This document shows, in pieces, positions 53,601 through 55,170 of a stretch of 64,000 nucleotides of DNA. A model generated the notes under the pieces. That model worked only from the letters and a program-made list of their open reading frames with translations. It did not search any database and had not been told where the DNA came from. The first letter of the stretch is position 1, and every line of letters begins with the position of its first letter. The stretch lies in the NCBI GenBank assembly GCA_017165825.1, contig CM029383.1, positions 1,526,067-1,590,066 on the forward strand, read 5' to 3'. The translations under genes and the position numbers were made by a program. Source of the stretch: Hepsetus odoe (lineage: Eukaryota > Chordata > Actinopteri > Characiformes > Hepsetidae).

Positions 53601-55170
53601 AAATCAGAAGGTTTTTCTGGTTTATTTCTAAGAGCAGAGATATATGTCAAAATTTGTGAAGTAATCAGCTGTATTCTACAGGTGCTGTAGACAGAGATGA
53701 TTTCTGAAATGAAGTAGATGAGTATTTCTTCAGAGATTAAGTATTTCTCTAATCCAGAGAATAATGATTGTGTTAGTTTTAAAGGAAGTTTGGATCATTT
53801 AATTGAAAGCACACATCAAGCACTGCAAGGCCAAACTCCACAATACAAACGTAATGCAACCTTTGGTGTTCCAAGGAGTCCAAAAACAAATAGGCCGATC
53901 CCATGAAGTCATCATGGCGACCAAAATCATAGTCAAACACCTGCATGGAAATGATTAAGAAATCATTAAGCTTGAACATTACAGGGAACATAAAACAGCC
54001 TAAAGGATATATTATAGTCCTTTATACTTTCAGTCTTTTTAAGGTTTTTTATATTGTTCTGTTTAAAAACATTTGAGCTTTGACAAACTGGCTCAGGTGT
54101 TTGGGTTGGACATTAAAGATTGAATGGTATAAAAAAGAAATTATAACTTTGTTTCAATACTGCATATAAAAAAATGCAACAATTAGGGTATGAAATTAAT
54201 TAGTGCAATGATTCAATAATACATAAGTTATGAATCTTGCTTATTAATTACCTTGATATATAAAGGCTCATGCAGATTGTCTACTGGCAGGCAGAATCGC
54301 TCATCCCACATTGGATTAAGGTTCTTGTAGATAATCTTACTGCGGAAAACTTCTCTTTTGCCTAATTTGAACTTCACGTATGGGTCACTAGTTCCTAGAA
54401 AATGACAAAAGATCTTTAAAAAAAACCTTTTAAAAAATACATATCAAGATGTATTTTTAGTTTGGCAGGGGAAGGATTCTGGTTTCTAAGTTTATCCTGA
54501 TTTCAAAAAGTCATGGTTCTTATACTGTCTCTGAGATATAAACTTTTATGACTTGGCAGTGGTGGCCTAGTGGTTAGGGTGTCGGCCTCATGATCGGAGG
54601 ATCGGGGGTTCAAACCCCTTCCCAATGGGTTGCCCTGAGGTACCCTTGAGCAAGGTGCCATCCCCGTCCCGCTCCTCCCTGCTGGCGATGGGCTGGCGAC
54701 CTGTCCAGGGTGCGTCCCCCGTCCTCGCCCTGTGTGCGCTGGGTTGGACACCAGCACTCCCCCGCGACCCCGTTTGGGACAAGCGGCAGATAATGGATGG
54801 ACTTGTCAAACACAGAAAGTGTGTGTGTGTTGACATGCCCATGCTCCCTTTCACTGCTTATGTGTATGTGCTCATCAACTTCAACTTCATCAACAGAATT
54901 TCAATATAATTATTTATAACCATTATTTGCTATTATTCTTAGTAGTAGCATTAGTAAGAACTGCATTTTTTTGAAAATAATTCAATTAAAAATCTCATAT
55001 AGGCACATAATTAGTTTATTGTGACTACATATTTGAGGGACAAAATAGGTCTTACCTCCTCTGTCCCTTACTGCAAGATTATGACCTCTCCTCAGTAAAA
55101 TATCCAGCTTGTACATTCCTGGACTGGGCAGCGCAGGCTGTGCAACACCATGTCCACCTGCTTTAATGTC
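20018..55170 (-). CDS. mctp1: MCTP1, multiple C2 domain and transmembrane protein (19 exons seen, both ends missing)
   Basis: MCTP proteins are ER/endosomal membrane proteins with three Ca2+-sensing C2 domains and two C-terminal hydrophobic segments; roles in synaptic and membrane trafficking are reported for the family. Nineteen exons, each with AG acceptor and GT donor on the minus strand, join in phase to 2079 bp (693 codons). C2A is about residues 19-140, C2B 184-305, C2C 343-455, TM1 about 527-560, TM2 about 629-660. Acidic Ca2+ loops are intact: RDRGGTSDPYVKF and DYDFGRHDDFMG (C2A), MDPNGLSDPYVKF and WDKDTGRRDDFMG (C2B), ADVTGKSDPF and YDEDRDRSADFLG (C2C). Segments such as THKLELNLEDGKGQLVLL and SRVPSDVQ fit MCTP1 better than MCTP2. 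The N-terminal exon(s) and last short exon are not seen. Introns are full of mobile elements. Whether this is the a or b teleost copy cannot be told. Confidence 0.96.
20370..20515 (-). repeat. diverged tRNA-derived SINE tail A
   Basis: Decayed relative of the minus-strand SINE body: gcctttaacccaccacaaca, gtgggcggctat, agtgcccgg. Starts about 255 bp beyond exon 19's 5' boundary in the intron. Confidence 0.55.
20547..20780 (+). repeat. tRNA-derived SINE, tail type A
   Basis: B-box-like gggtttgaatccc, ggttgcctgaggtacccttg, and the terminal aaaagtcactttcact of tail A. The head is truncated. Confidence 0.75.
20781..21127. other. intron 18-19, nothing recognised
   Basis: Unremarkable AT-rich intronic sequence up to the left end of the family D Tc1-like element. 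Confidence 0.45.
21542..21892 (+). pseudogene. Tc1-like transposase, N-terminal DNA-binding half
   Basis: 116 codons from the natural start MPKTKEISLELRKKKVDAHD, with the paired helix-turn-helix region (GYTAISKRFTVSRTAVCCII, then RNTVARALQHGGL). The frame is lost just after LQKNP. Downstream, the catalytic WSDE motif near 21955 has become WSD-stop. Confidence 0.87.
22047..22493 (+). pseudogene. Tc1-like transposase, catalytic half
   Basis: 148 codons: MLWGCFAASGTGSLVRVHG, the second catalytic Asp in VFQQDSDPKHTS, the Glu in DLNPIENLWQVL with 34 residues between them, and an intact C-terminus KGYTIDY. The start given is only the first Met in frame; the real protein began with the 21542 block. 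Confidence 0.87.
22885..23545 (-). pseudogene. Tc1-like element relic (family E)
   Basis: On the minus strand a decayed transposase reads through motifs such as ACWSDEACFL-like sequence near 23200 and GEEKTRTPTMGRRQAG near 23110, with an element end (gacaattaagtgaataacat) near 23520. The family is also seen at 43848-44140 and in two pieces at 52314-52378 and 52960-53260. No intact end pair. Confidence 0.6.
23664..23773 (-). CDS. mctp1: mctp1 exon 18: transmembrane segment 2
   Basis: 110 bp, acceptor ctctacag, donor gtaagc. Encodes TFNWTVPFLSWLAITALC and LIPLRYIVLVW, the second hydrophobic segment. Confidence 0.96.
23937..24046 (-). CDS. mctp1: mctp1 exon 17: loop between membrane segments
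   Basis: 110 bp, acceptor gaatag, donor gtgagt. Encodes DSDKKSLMDKLYAIQDVCIS and ALDQVASYGERIK, close to the mammalian loop, ending two bases into an Asn codon. Confidence 0.95.
24072..24120. repeat. (TA)n microsatellite
   Basis: About 48 bp of perfect TA, about 25 bp upstream (in coding sense) of the exon 17 acceptor at 24046. Confidence 0.97.
24121..25586. other. intron 16-17, candidate conserved patch at 24950-25310
   Basis: Mostly AT-rich. The stretch 24950-25310 is repeat-free, with a higher GC share and recurring words (ctgaccagcta twice, caaggtcaaagg once). No coding potential. Confidence 0.4.
25587..26251 (+). mobile_element. Tc1-derived element (family C) carrying a SINE
   Basis: Both termini present with flanking TA. 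A minus-strand relic of the transposase C-terminus (LPAEFLQKLCASVPRRIDAV) lies at 25740-25830. The interior is interrupted by a minus-strand SINE at 25891-26136, showing that the SINE arrived later. Confidence 0.88.
25891..26136 (-). repeat. tRNA-derived SINE, tail type A, inside a Tc1-derived element
   Basis: Complete minus-strand copy from the B box gggttcaaacccc and head ccagcggtggcctagtggtt (right) to tail cactttc (left). Confidence 0.85.
26262..26578 (-). mobile_element. Tc1-derived element (family C), right half
   Basis: Right terminus intact (ends cacagtactg-TA). The left end is absent; the sequence starts within the transposase C-terminal region, with plus-strand reading DVWNNLPAEFLQKLCASIPR and LKAKGGHTKY-stop at 26329-26439. 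The right TA flank runs into a (TA)n array. Confidence 0.82.
26579..26647. repeat. (TA)n microsatellite abutting a Tc1-derived end
   Basis: About 68 bp of TA with one interruption, starting exactly at the TA target of the preceding element. Confidence 0.96.
27184..27240 (-). CDS. mctp1: mctp1 exon 16: acidic loop
   Basis: 57 bp in phase 0, acceptor ccaaacag, donor gtacca. Encodes QAVQDLLENEDEECEKDEK, the acidic loop between the two membrane segments. The acceptor is the best fitting one but not the only AG nearby. Confidence 0.87.
27334..27612. mobile_element. possible small TIR element (MITE)
   Basis: Ends show an inverted pair: cagatccaggggttcac at the left and gtaaaacccctggatctg at the right. 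No coding capacity. Superfamily unknown, perhaps hAT-like. A tandem array of about 20-bp units follows at 27598-27662. Confidence 0.45.
27598..27662. repeat. three tandem about 20-bp units
   Basis: The unit gatctgtcctttttagtcag is repeated three times, the first slightly altered. Confidence 0.9.
27850..28152 (+). repeat. LINE 3' end (same type as 2587-4260)
   Basis: Plus-strand 3' part: the words gaccaaaggaggatgggttc and ccaaggtttcttcctcatgt, then aagcgccatataaataaagt and a gttgacttgac tail. Heavily 5'-truncated, as is usual for LINE insertions. Confidence 0.7.
28312..28432. mobile_element. hAT-like MITE remnant
   Basis: Ends resemble a widespread fish hAT-type MITE: cagggataggtcactacagt and gggctggggtcctgcacaga at one side, tgtgcaggacaccggcc and gttccccactg at the other. 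The centre is deleted. Confidence 0.55.
28747..29039 (+). repeat. tRNA-derived SINE (head + tail B) with a copied patch of flanking DNA inside
   Basis: Flanked by the target duplication tagtacttctgcc (28747-28759 and 29027-29039). Head at 28760-28817 (cagcggtggcctagtggtta), tail B from about 28891 to the ggatgga end. Between them, at 28818-28890, is a nearly exact copy of the DNA just outside the insertion at 28679-28746, replacing the middle of the SINE. Confidence 0.85.
29343..29462 (-). CDS. mctp1: mctp1 exon 15: transmembrane segment 1
   Basis: 120 bp after acceptor gtttag. Encodes VWNFELYMVPLLLLLFLAW, the first hydrophobic hairpin, then a Lys/Arg-containing tail. Donor GTGGGT is preferred because it keeps phase 0; a second GT 4 bp further (gtataa) is possible. 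Confidence 0.92.
29463..30730. other. intron 14-15, mostly unrecognised
   Basis: Contains a tandem duplication of about 38 bp (unit gaatgttctgaaggagaatg...) at 30514-30589. Nothing coding was seen. Confidence 0.45.
30731..31250 (-). pseudogene. Tc1-like transposase relic
   Basis: Minus-strand relic similar in word order to Tc1 elements (gcccattcttccatacag, ctattggattaaggtcagaa, gatgggacgcttacctggcc). Frames are broken throughout and no termini were identified. Confidence 0.55.
31449..31568 (-). CDS. mctp1: mctp1 exon 14: membrane-proximal segment
   Basis: 120 bp in phase 0, acceptor ccatgcag, donor gtaggt. Encodes LLLQNFNRVKRGIMFLINMG and YINSCFEWESPKRSICAFM, an amphipathic segment before TM1. 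Confidence 0.95.
31569..31875. other. intron 13-14, nothing recognised
   Basis: Short purine-rich stretch next to the exon 14 acceptor, then AT-rich sequence. No feature was seen. Confidence 0.45.
31876..32148 (+). pseudogene. RTE-like LINE, 5' region
   Basis: Starts cagccagtgtatttctttgt, then cccaagcctggataaatggg and a run of gaagaagaagaag with ggaggaaggcatgtctggagg, as in 16705-16930 and in 18880-19090 on the other strand. It is cut at 32148 by the LTR of the coiled-coil element. Confidence 0.72.
32149..32453 (+). mobile_element. 5' LTR of a coiled-coil retroelement
   Basis: 305 bp beginning TGTCACAG and ending CACTGTTACA. Contains the shared LTR words gagggcgctctgttctgact, caggtgtgcttcattgaggc, a ttaagcc box, tcagaacagagc, and aataaagttatg (polyadenylation-like) near the 3' end. 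Sister copies: 44314-44589 (-), 51643-51979 (+), probably 34815-34982 (-). A primer-binding site next to it was not recognised. Confidence 0.82.
32454..33009 (+). pseudogene. leader region of the coiled-coil element with repeat motif remnants
   Basis: Broken reading frames. The first carries a helical stretch (ATVEETLQLIKTWEMRV). Another frame at 32796-33026 contains RRMAENAPCIIQSRMLAKTA and KSTENAPCAVQQGRSTKK, matching the repeat units of the minus-strand copy at 46411-46800. Stops separate the frames, so no single protein spans it now. Confidence 0.6.
33010..33795 (+). CDS. coiled-coil ORF of an LTR-headed element
   Basis: Continuous frame of about 262 codons; the first Met is at 33142 and the frame is open back to 33010. 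Almost the whole length is heptad-like and highly charged: KWLSVLEEERQAKHDLAEKL, NIQITQQKDLLTRLNQQL, LLSQIEETKGLLSLCQREI, GEISKLIKERAVLRKKLQAV, ending MEAELKIWC-stop. A broken continuation (SLSETKRLEKKN) follows to about 33890. About half its residues match the ORF at 45111-45812 on the other strand. No protease, RT, integrase or zinc knuckle was seen. It may be a gag-like protein or a captured host coiled coil; I do not recognise the source. Confidence 0.72.
   Translation, partial: TLQETEKWLSVLEEERQAKHDLAEKLQETTLEAEASRNHLRQANVKHSALLMDFHQKHEQISCMNIQITQQKDLLTRLNQQLKDRDNSVIQASTSATNERLKHEEKITNLLSQIEETKGLLSLCQREIKTMERERKALAQDKDELQGEISKLIKERAVLRKKLQAVIVVRRERLKKTDEQKNQTARNATKTVVIPAFQEKLRTNVVTMEEQLNQTSAELKQVEDNSVALQAELGKARREASKLTELEKHVSGMEAELKIWC
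33963..34281 (+). pseudogene. LDL-receptor class A-like module next to the coiled-coil ORF
   Basis: A frame with VEGECFDEIGCAPKEKSR followed by CTSDQCMSLKFCSDGTMDCH and DHSEEEDCRKP. The six-Cys spacing with an acidic DCxDHSEEEDC end is the LDLa signature, and SDGSDE recurs just downstream. At 34282 the frame runs into RTE-like LINE sequence. The short sequence gatggtaagcagtgtcaat is duplicated at 33952-33999 at the boundary with the coiled coil. Origin unknown; no exon-type splice sites were seen. Confidence 0.55.
34282..34735 (+). pseudogene. RTE-like LINE, RT C-terminal region, with SINE inside
   Basis: 34282-34345 resembles the RT segment SEPILVCYSNGQFDEQG (relative of LSPFLFAMVMDRMMDEV at 41560). 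After a SINE tail (34371-34496) it resumes at 34500 with RVQAGWNG-like and VICDRLVPARG-like sequence and the FVGCDKDG-like end. Together with 31876-32148 it brackets the LTR/coiled-coil insertion. Confidence 0.65.
34371..34496 (-). repeat. tRNA-derived SINE, tail A only
   Basis: Minus-strand tail A (ggttaaatgcagaagtccaa and tttcac) truncated before the head. Inserted in the RTE-like fragment. Confidence 0.75.
34815..34982 (-). mobile_element. LTR-like fragment related to the coiled-coil element LTR
   Basis: On the minus strand begins TGTCACTGTAGATGGCGCTC, then gcaggtgtgcttcatcgagg, ctatttaaagcccaataagt, and caataaagttaag. Same word order as the LTRs at 32149 and 44314 but diverged; the 3' boundary is uncertain. 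Confidence 0.6.
35288..35811 (+). mobile_element. Tc1-derived element (family C)
   Basis: The longest copy, 524 bp, with both termini and TA flanks. The minus strand carries a decayed transposase C-terminus near 35400-35640. The interior is colinear with the longer parts of the other copies. Confidence 0.88.
36267..36341 (-). CDS. mctp1: mctp1 exon 13: linker after C2C
   Basis: 75 bp in phase 0, acceptor tttcctag, donor gtaagc. Encodes VKASLRTFVPAEKKYIEEES and KVSKQ, leading into the membrane-associated C-terminal region. Confidence 0.95.
36503..36604 (-). CDS. mctp1: mctp1 exon 12: end of C2C
   Basis: 102 bp in phase 0, acceptor cttcttgcag, donor gtgagc. Encodes IHNGEQKAYVLKNKDL and GPTKGVIFLEADVIFNS, the final C2C strands. 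Confidence 0.95.
36605..36913. other. short intron 11-12, C-rich on plus strand
   Basis: 309 bp, with an unusual C-rich/pyrimidine-rich patch (about 36650-36800) in an otherwise AT-rich locus. Not coding on present evidence; the 104-codon plus-strand frame is low complexity. Confidence 0.5.
36914..37016 (-). CDS. mctp1: mctp1 exon 11: C2C Ca2+ loop 3
   Basis: 103 bp, acceptor tgaacag, donor gtaagt. Encodes NVKDIHSVLEVSIYDED and RDRSADFLGKVAIPLLN with the Asp cluster of the third C2 domain. Confidence 0.96.
37097..37226 (-). repeat. stand-alone tail B with target-site duplication
   Basis: Minus-strand tail B only: (ggat)n end at the left, then gacaagcggcagataatg and cgatgggctggcgacctg on the minus strand. 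Bracketed by aagtgctttttaagtgcttc (37076) and aagtgctttaagtgcttcc (37229). It lies about 80 bp from the acceptor of exon 11. Confidence 0.8.
37622..37678 (-). repeat. tRNA-derived SINE fragment
   Basis: Short piece with attgaaagcacctggggagc and agtaccttg words of the SINE body. About 60 bp from the donor of exon 10. Confidence 0.6.
37742..37844 (-). CDS. mctp1: mctp1 exon 10: C2C core
   Basis: 103 bp, acceptor ggttacag, donor gtgagt. Encodes GKSDPFCLIELCNDRLQ and THTVYKNLNPEWNKVFT, the first Ca2+ loop and middle strands of C2C. Confidence 0.95.
38249..38342 (-). CDS. mctp1: mctp1 exon 9: start of C2C
   Basis: 94 bp after acceptor tcttttag, donor gtgaaa. Encodes SLLKSFCNLSDIGILQ and VKILRAEGLMAADVT, then one base of a Gly codon completed in exon 10. 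Confidence 0.94.
38343..39912. other. intron 8-9, nothing recognised
   Basis: AT-rich, with poly-A runs. No coding block, splice pair or known repeat was seen. Confidence 0.45.
39913..40156 (+). repeat. tRNA-derived SINE, tail type B
   Basis: Head ggggcagcagtggcctagtg, B box gggttctaactcc, tail B to aagcggcagaaaatg and a (GACT)n end. Confidence 0.82.
40200..40470 (-). repeat. fish interspersed repeat (relative of 1265-1545)
   Basis: Reverse-strand version with ggaggaaaccggaacacaca and gaaacccacgcagacatggc. Non-coding. It ends about 60 bp before exon 8. Confidence 0.5.
40533..40719 (-). CDS. mctp1: mctp1 exon 8: end of C2B and linker to C2C
   Basis: 187 bp, acceptor tgtag, donor gtgagt. Completes the split Arg and encodes THKLELNLEDGKGQLVLL, TLTASAAVSISDLSVN and a charged linker ending NKY. 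These stretches are close to mammalian MCTP1 and help exclude MCTP2. Confidence 0.96.
40780..41250. repeat. decayed repeat, type uncertain
   Basis: Words such as atgccagtttattaggccca and gttagcccatctactggtcc resemble recurrent fish repeats, but I cannot assign the family. Confidence 0.35.
41281..41718 (+). pseudogene. RTE-like LINE, internally deleted copy
   Basis: Begins with the family 5' end (ccagtgtatttgcactggtc), jumps to VMEKYREGQKE-like sequence, then the RT catalytic region (GAVLSPFLFAMVMDRMMDEV, MMFADDIVIYS with the FADD box) and ends with the 3' words ggcaacccctaatgggagca before a (GAA)n tract. Frames are broken by stops. Confidence 0.75.
41719..41780. repeat. (GAA)n microsatellite next to exon 7
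   Basis: About 45 bp of near-perfect GAA then gaaaaa. In mctp1 sense it is a (TTC)n tract starting about 31 bp inside the intron after exon 7. It may be the expanded tail of the LINE fragment before it. Confidence 0.95.
41812..41942 (-). CDS. mctp1: mctp1 exon 7: C2B core and Ca2+ loop 3
   Basis: 131 bp, acceptor gagcag, donor gtaagc. Encodes TMAKTLNPQWREQFDLH and WDKDTGRRDDFMG. It ends two bases into an Arg codon. A long (TTC)n tract (coding sense) begins about 31 bp beyond its donor. Confidence 0.96.
41943..42837. other. intron 6-7, nothing recognised
   Basis: Unremarkable intronic sequence. Confidence 0.45.
42838..43008 (-). CDS. mctp1: mctp1 exon 6: start of C2B
   Basis: 171 bp, phase 0 at both ends, donor gtatgg. 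Encodes QQQQNLRLSEMHKKSQLW followed by MVSISLIEGRD and MDPNGLSDPYVKFKLG. Acceptor choice within the CAG run is ambiguous: cag|CAACAGCAGCAG could shift by one or more codons (NAGNAG-type). Confidence 0.95.
43259..43811 (+). mobile_element. Tc1-derived element (family C)
   Basis: Both ends with TA flanks. The right end lacks about 11 bp (cacctgcct|gcacagtactg). Minus-strand remnant of the transposase C-terminus near 43420-43490. Confidence 0.88.
43848..44140 (+). pseudogene. Tc1-like element relic (family E), deleted
   Basis: Starts caacattaaaaccacagacaggtgaaatga, then pieces of the transposase region (atggcaggtctta, catgaacatcggaaatgaac, gaagaaggtggtctggtct). Large central deletion, no right end. 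Confidence 0.55.
44314..44589 (-). mobile_element. 3' LTR of the minus-strand coiled-coil element
   Basis: 276 bp on the minus strand, TGTCAAGG to ACCATGACA, with gagggcactctgttctgact, caggtgtgcttcattggggc, ttaagcctcaatgagtcaga and ataaagttatgtc. Directly preceded (44590-44606) by a polypurine tract, ctttgggaggggggtga on the minus strand, the priming site expected just before a 3' LTR. Confidence 0.85.
44590..44606 (-). promoter_or_regulatory. polypurine tract of the coiled-coil element
   Basis: On the minus strand ctttgggaggggggtga abuts the LTR start. Expected as the plus-strand DNA primer in LTR retroelements. Confidence 0.7.
44705..45110 (-). pseudogene. charged C-terminal region of the coiled-coil element
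   Basis: Minus-strand frames encode a basic/acidic tail (KHKVKHKYEPKEKDK, DSRQKSLIMETDSP) and run toward the polypurine tract. Separated from 45111-45812 by a frameshift and stop. No retroviral enzyme domain is recognisable. Confidence 0.5.
45111..45812 (-). CDS. coiled-coil ORF of an LTR element, minus-strand copy
   Basis: Open frame of 233 codons, all heptad-like until a shifted C-terminus: ESLKSVQEKLRVESEKLSQV, TIQITQQEELMTKLNQQL, RLKTEERITNLLSQLEETK, GLLSLCQREIETRETEGRAL, GEVSRLMKENEVLRKLQAV. Colinear with the plus-strand ORF at 33010-33795. The last 40 residues are probably out of frame. Upstream, the coiled coil continues to about 46360 in broken frames (SEKLQETELEAKELDMEV, ERQAKHVLAEQLQEMEAEL). 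The stated start is just the first Met in frame. Confidence 0.68.
   Translation of the reverse strand: MWLTESLKSVQEKLRVESEKLSQVNVNRDALLMDIHQRDEQITCMTIQITQQEELMTKLNQQLTEKEASVLQVNASVTNERLKTEERITNLLSQLEETKGLLSLCQREIETRETEGRALAQDYGELQGEVSRLMKENEVLRKLQAVIMVRREWLKKTEEQENQTTRTATRGVEIPILQEKLENKVASMEQQLNQTKAFQKVRQFLQGLQCRVGETGEGRSAGQQEGKHACQLF
46384..46800 (-). repeat. tandem repeat of 45-bp units coding a 15-residue repeat
   Basis: On the minus strand, units of about 45 bp encode GKMAENTPCVNHSGT-type repeats with variants (TIVENAPCVSHSR, KMAENTPCMNLGG, TTAENVPCVMQHS). Roughly eight to nine units, each with one Cys. Part of the frame 46411-47070. Confidence 0.8.
46411..47070 (-). CDS. repeat-containing N-terminal ORF of the coiled-coil element
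   Basis: 219 codons. The first 75 residues are hydrophobic/acidic helices (LVELGLDLLARSIQLAP, VLMGWSLDLLEEVASLAPL) and the rest is the 15-residue tandem repeat. A stop at 46411 separates it from the coiled coil; without it the frames would be continuous or nearly so. No 5' LTR was seen upstream of 47070, so this copy appears 5'-truncated. Not related to any domain I recognise; a gag-like role is only a guess. Confidence 0.55.
   Translation of the reverse strand: MILVNFPEQMLSLPGPVIFLVELGLDLLARSIQLAPSLETNERLEEFGWIEQALVAVAVLMGWSLDLLEEVASLAPLSSLPPAPHQPQCGMSAETTPCVNHSGKMAENTPYVKHSGTIVENAPCVSHSRKMAENTPCMNLGGTLVVNAPCIMQRGTTAENVPCVMQHSGKMAENAFCIIQHRTLAKKATRDRESGTLVKKAAHDTESGKPAENAPCAMY
47071..47629. 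other. intron 5-6, nothing recognised
   Basis: AT-rich intronic sequence between the coiled-coil element and exon 5. Confidence 0.45.
47630..47677 (-). CDS. mctp1: mctp1 exon 5: 48-bp microexon in the C2A-C2B linker
   Basis: A very strong acceptor (ttttttcttcctcag) and a perfect donor (gtaagt) bound exactly 48 bp in phase 0, encoding 16 residues (NEKGLKTHRWKPKVAK). A short basic stretch is known at this place in mammalian MCTP1 and MCTP2. Skipping it keeps the frame, so it could be a cassette exon. It is too short to appear as an ORF. Confidence 0.82.
47678..48159. other. intron 4-5, up to the L2 5' junction
   Basis: AT-rich sequence; from about 48106 direct and inverted copies of atcctcatcttcat begin. 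Confidence 0.45.
48182..51640 (+). mobile_element. full-length L2-group LINE, antisense to mctp1
   Basis: About 3.46 kb: a GC-rich 5' UTR (ggcggcgcgg...) of about 100 bp, one intact ORF (48290-51223), a 3' UTR with the end aataaaatcctacttgactt and a short tandem (TTGAC)n tail. Within the mctp1 intron between exons 4 and 5. The target-site duplication is unclear, because the 5' flank is rearranged and a solo LTR touches the 3' tail. Confidence 0.93.
48290..51223 (+). CDS. L2-group LINE ORF: apurinic endonuclease + reverse transcriptase
   Basis: 977 codons without stop or frameshift. Residues about 1-95 are basic (RKRCERKQKRGKR). The endonuclease (about 95-310) has VLLANVRSLDNK, FTETWLSDS, AVYIPPSA, VAGDFNHANL and LGHSDHISVLL, so the N, E, Y, D, N, S, D and H catalytic positions are all present. 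The RT has KAAGPDNIQGRVLRG, YRPVALTPIIMKCFEKLVM, MLFIDYSSAFN, STGAPQGCVLSPLLF and the active-site FADDTT. The C-terminus contains FLGVHITDNLTWSLNT and ends IRLLNSGTTN. No separate ORF1 is visible. All expected motifs are intact, so this copy is a candidate for recent insertion and activity. Confidence 0.95.
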   Translation: MHMSVTSVNALKFNRQTLLELRNQSGFSLPATLRTTLRELGVLRRPGLQSTRSPAEPGRLRGHRKRCERKQKRGKRAGVRAQLKANASRPAIPSVLLANVRSLDNKLDCIRLQLNTQREYRDCCVLVFTETWLSDSVPDTAIQLAGLSAFRADRNSALSGKTRGGGLCVYVNTQWCTNAVLVSVHCSTLLEVITVRCRPFYLPREFSTVFISAVYIPPSASANSANANSALAELYGIISGLQNYHPDGLFIVAGDFNHANLSSVLPKFHQHVNFATRGENTLDCVYTNLAGAYRAEPRPHLGHSDHISVLLIPAYRPIVRRVRPTLKQVKTWPTGAISALQDCFERTDWDMFREAATYGDSIDLEEYTASVTGYISKCIEDVTVSKFIITRPNQKPWMTAELRRLLRTRDKAFKSGDEAALRKARANLSRAIRAAKRAHAERIHGHFKNTGDTRRMWQGIQALTNYRTSPPACDGDPSLPDALNHFYARFDAANDTRMRKTTPPPNDQILRLTTAEVRRSLLRVNPRKAAGPDNIQGRVLRGCAEQLAVVLTDIFNTSLSTTVVPRCFKTTSIIPVPKKPSISCLNDYRPVALTPIIMKCFEKLVMRHIKSQIPSSLDPLQFAYRPNRSTDDAISTTLHLALSHLDRKDSYVRMLFIDYSSAFNTIIPQHLSEKLRLLGLNTSLCNWILDFLTARPQSVRISSSTSNTITLSTGAPQGCVLSPLLFTLMTHDCAAKHSSNHIIKFADDTTVVGLISGGDEAAYREEIQELTDWCRTNNLSLNVDKTKEMVVDFRRSRRDHTPLIINTSPVELVQSTKFLGVHITDNLTWSLNTSSITKKAQQRLYFLRRLRKAHLPPSILTIFYRGTIESILSGCITAWYGNCNVLDRKSLQRVVRTAEKIIGVSLPSVQDIFTARCIRKATSIVDDPSHPSHTLFSLLPSGKRFRSIRASTSRMGNSFFPLAIRLLNSGTTNIMDS
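51643..51979 (+). mobile_element. solo LTR of the coiled-coil element family
   Basis: 337 bp, TGTCAGGACT to CCACCGTGACA. Contains gagggcactctgttctgatg, ctgactacttaagcctcaat and tttaataaaag. It begins two bases after the L2 tail. Flanks (tgata and gtata) do not form a clear duplication. Confidence 0.8.
52139..52250 (-). CDS. mctp1: mctp1 exon 4: end of C2A
   Basis: 112 bp between a pyrimidine-rich acceptor (ending ggaaag) and donor GTAATA. Encodes PLDVRLVLQDSQYP and LDLEVMLTPTDGRDREV, the last C2A strands and start of the C2A-C2B linker. The L2 LINE and a solo LTR lie in the intron that follows it. Confidence 0.94.
52314..52378 (+). pseudogene. Tc1-like (family E) left-end fragment
   Basis: gagtgaataacactgatcatcttgtt and atggcacctgtcaaagg, as in other family E copies. 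Cut off after 65 bp. Confidence 0.55.
52379..52622 (+). repeat. possible Tc1-like end (ctccaaaagtactgg)
   Basis: Words ttccctccaaaagtactgga and acaaggtcaactgatta resemble the end of another Tc1-type family. No partner end was found. Confidence 0.4.
52709..52955 (+). repeat. tRNA-derived SINE, tail type A, diverged
   Basis: Head gcagtggtggccaagtagtt, degenerate B box, ggttaaatgcagagaatgca and tagtcacttttac tail. Confidence 0.75.
52960..53260 (+). pseudogene. Tc1-like (family E) transposase relic, C-terminal part
   Basis: Frame fragments read VFPNDSGLFQLHNVFCSTAK (from the canonical FQQDNAPCHTAK-type motif), then WFEQQGFQ and an EHLWELLEKL-type catalytic Glu region near 53120-53150, each broken by stops. 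Confidence 0.6.
53387..53585 (-). repeat. tRNA-derived SINE, tail type A, truncated
   Basis: Minus-strand copy from ggcagcggtaacctagtggt (head, right) to the tail start. Confidence 0.8.
53861..53940 (-). CDS. mctp1: mctp1 exon 3: C2A Ca2+ loop 3
   Basis: 80 bp. Encodes VFDYDFGRHDDFMGSAYLF with the Asp cluster of Ca2+ loop 3. The donor is AAAG|GTTGCA, a weak match to consensus, but it is the only GT that gives the right phase (AG|G Arg) into exon 4. Confidence 0.92.
54252..54394 (-). CDS. mctp1: mctp1 exon 2: C2A core
   Basis: 143 bp after a tttctag acceptor, closed by gtaatt. It completes the split Gly and encodes TSDPYVKFKLGKREVFRSK and NLNPMWDERFCLPVDNL, the first Ca2+ loop and central strands of C2A. 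Confidence 0.95.
54555..54798 (+). repeat. tRNA-derived SINE, tail type B
   Basis: Head ggcagtggtggcctagtggt, gggttcaaacccc, then tail B to aagcggcagataatggatgg. Lies about 160 bp on the intron side of exon 2's acceptor. Confidence 0.85.
55056..55170 (-). CDS. mctp1: mctp1 exon 1 of those seen: linker and start of C2A
   Basis: 115 bp, opens in phase 0 after a CAG acceptor at 55171 and ends one base into a Gly codon before gtaag. It encodes a linker (PALPSPGMYKLD) and the first C2A strand, ending at RDRG. The upstream N-terminal exon is outside the window or unrecognised. Confidence 0.93.

Noticed and set aside
9680..54600. tRNA genes suggested by A and B boxes
   Set aside because: The tRNA-like sequences are SINE heads followed by SINE bodies and tails; no anticodon arm folds into a full cloverleaf on inspection.
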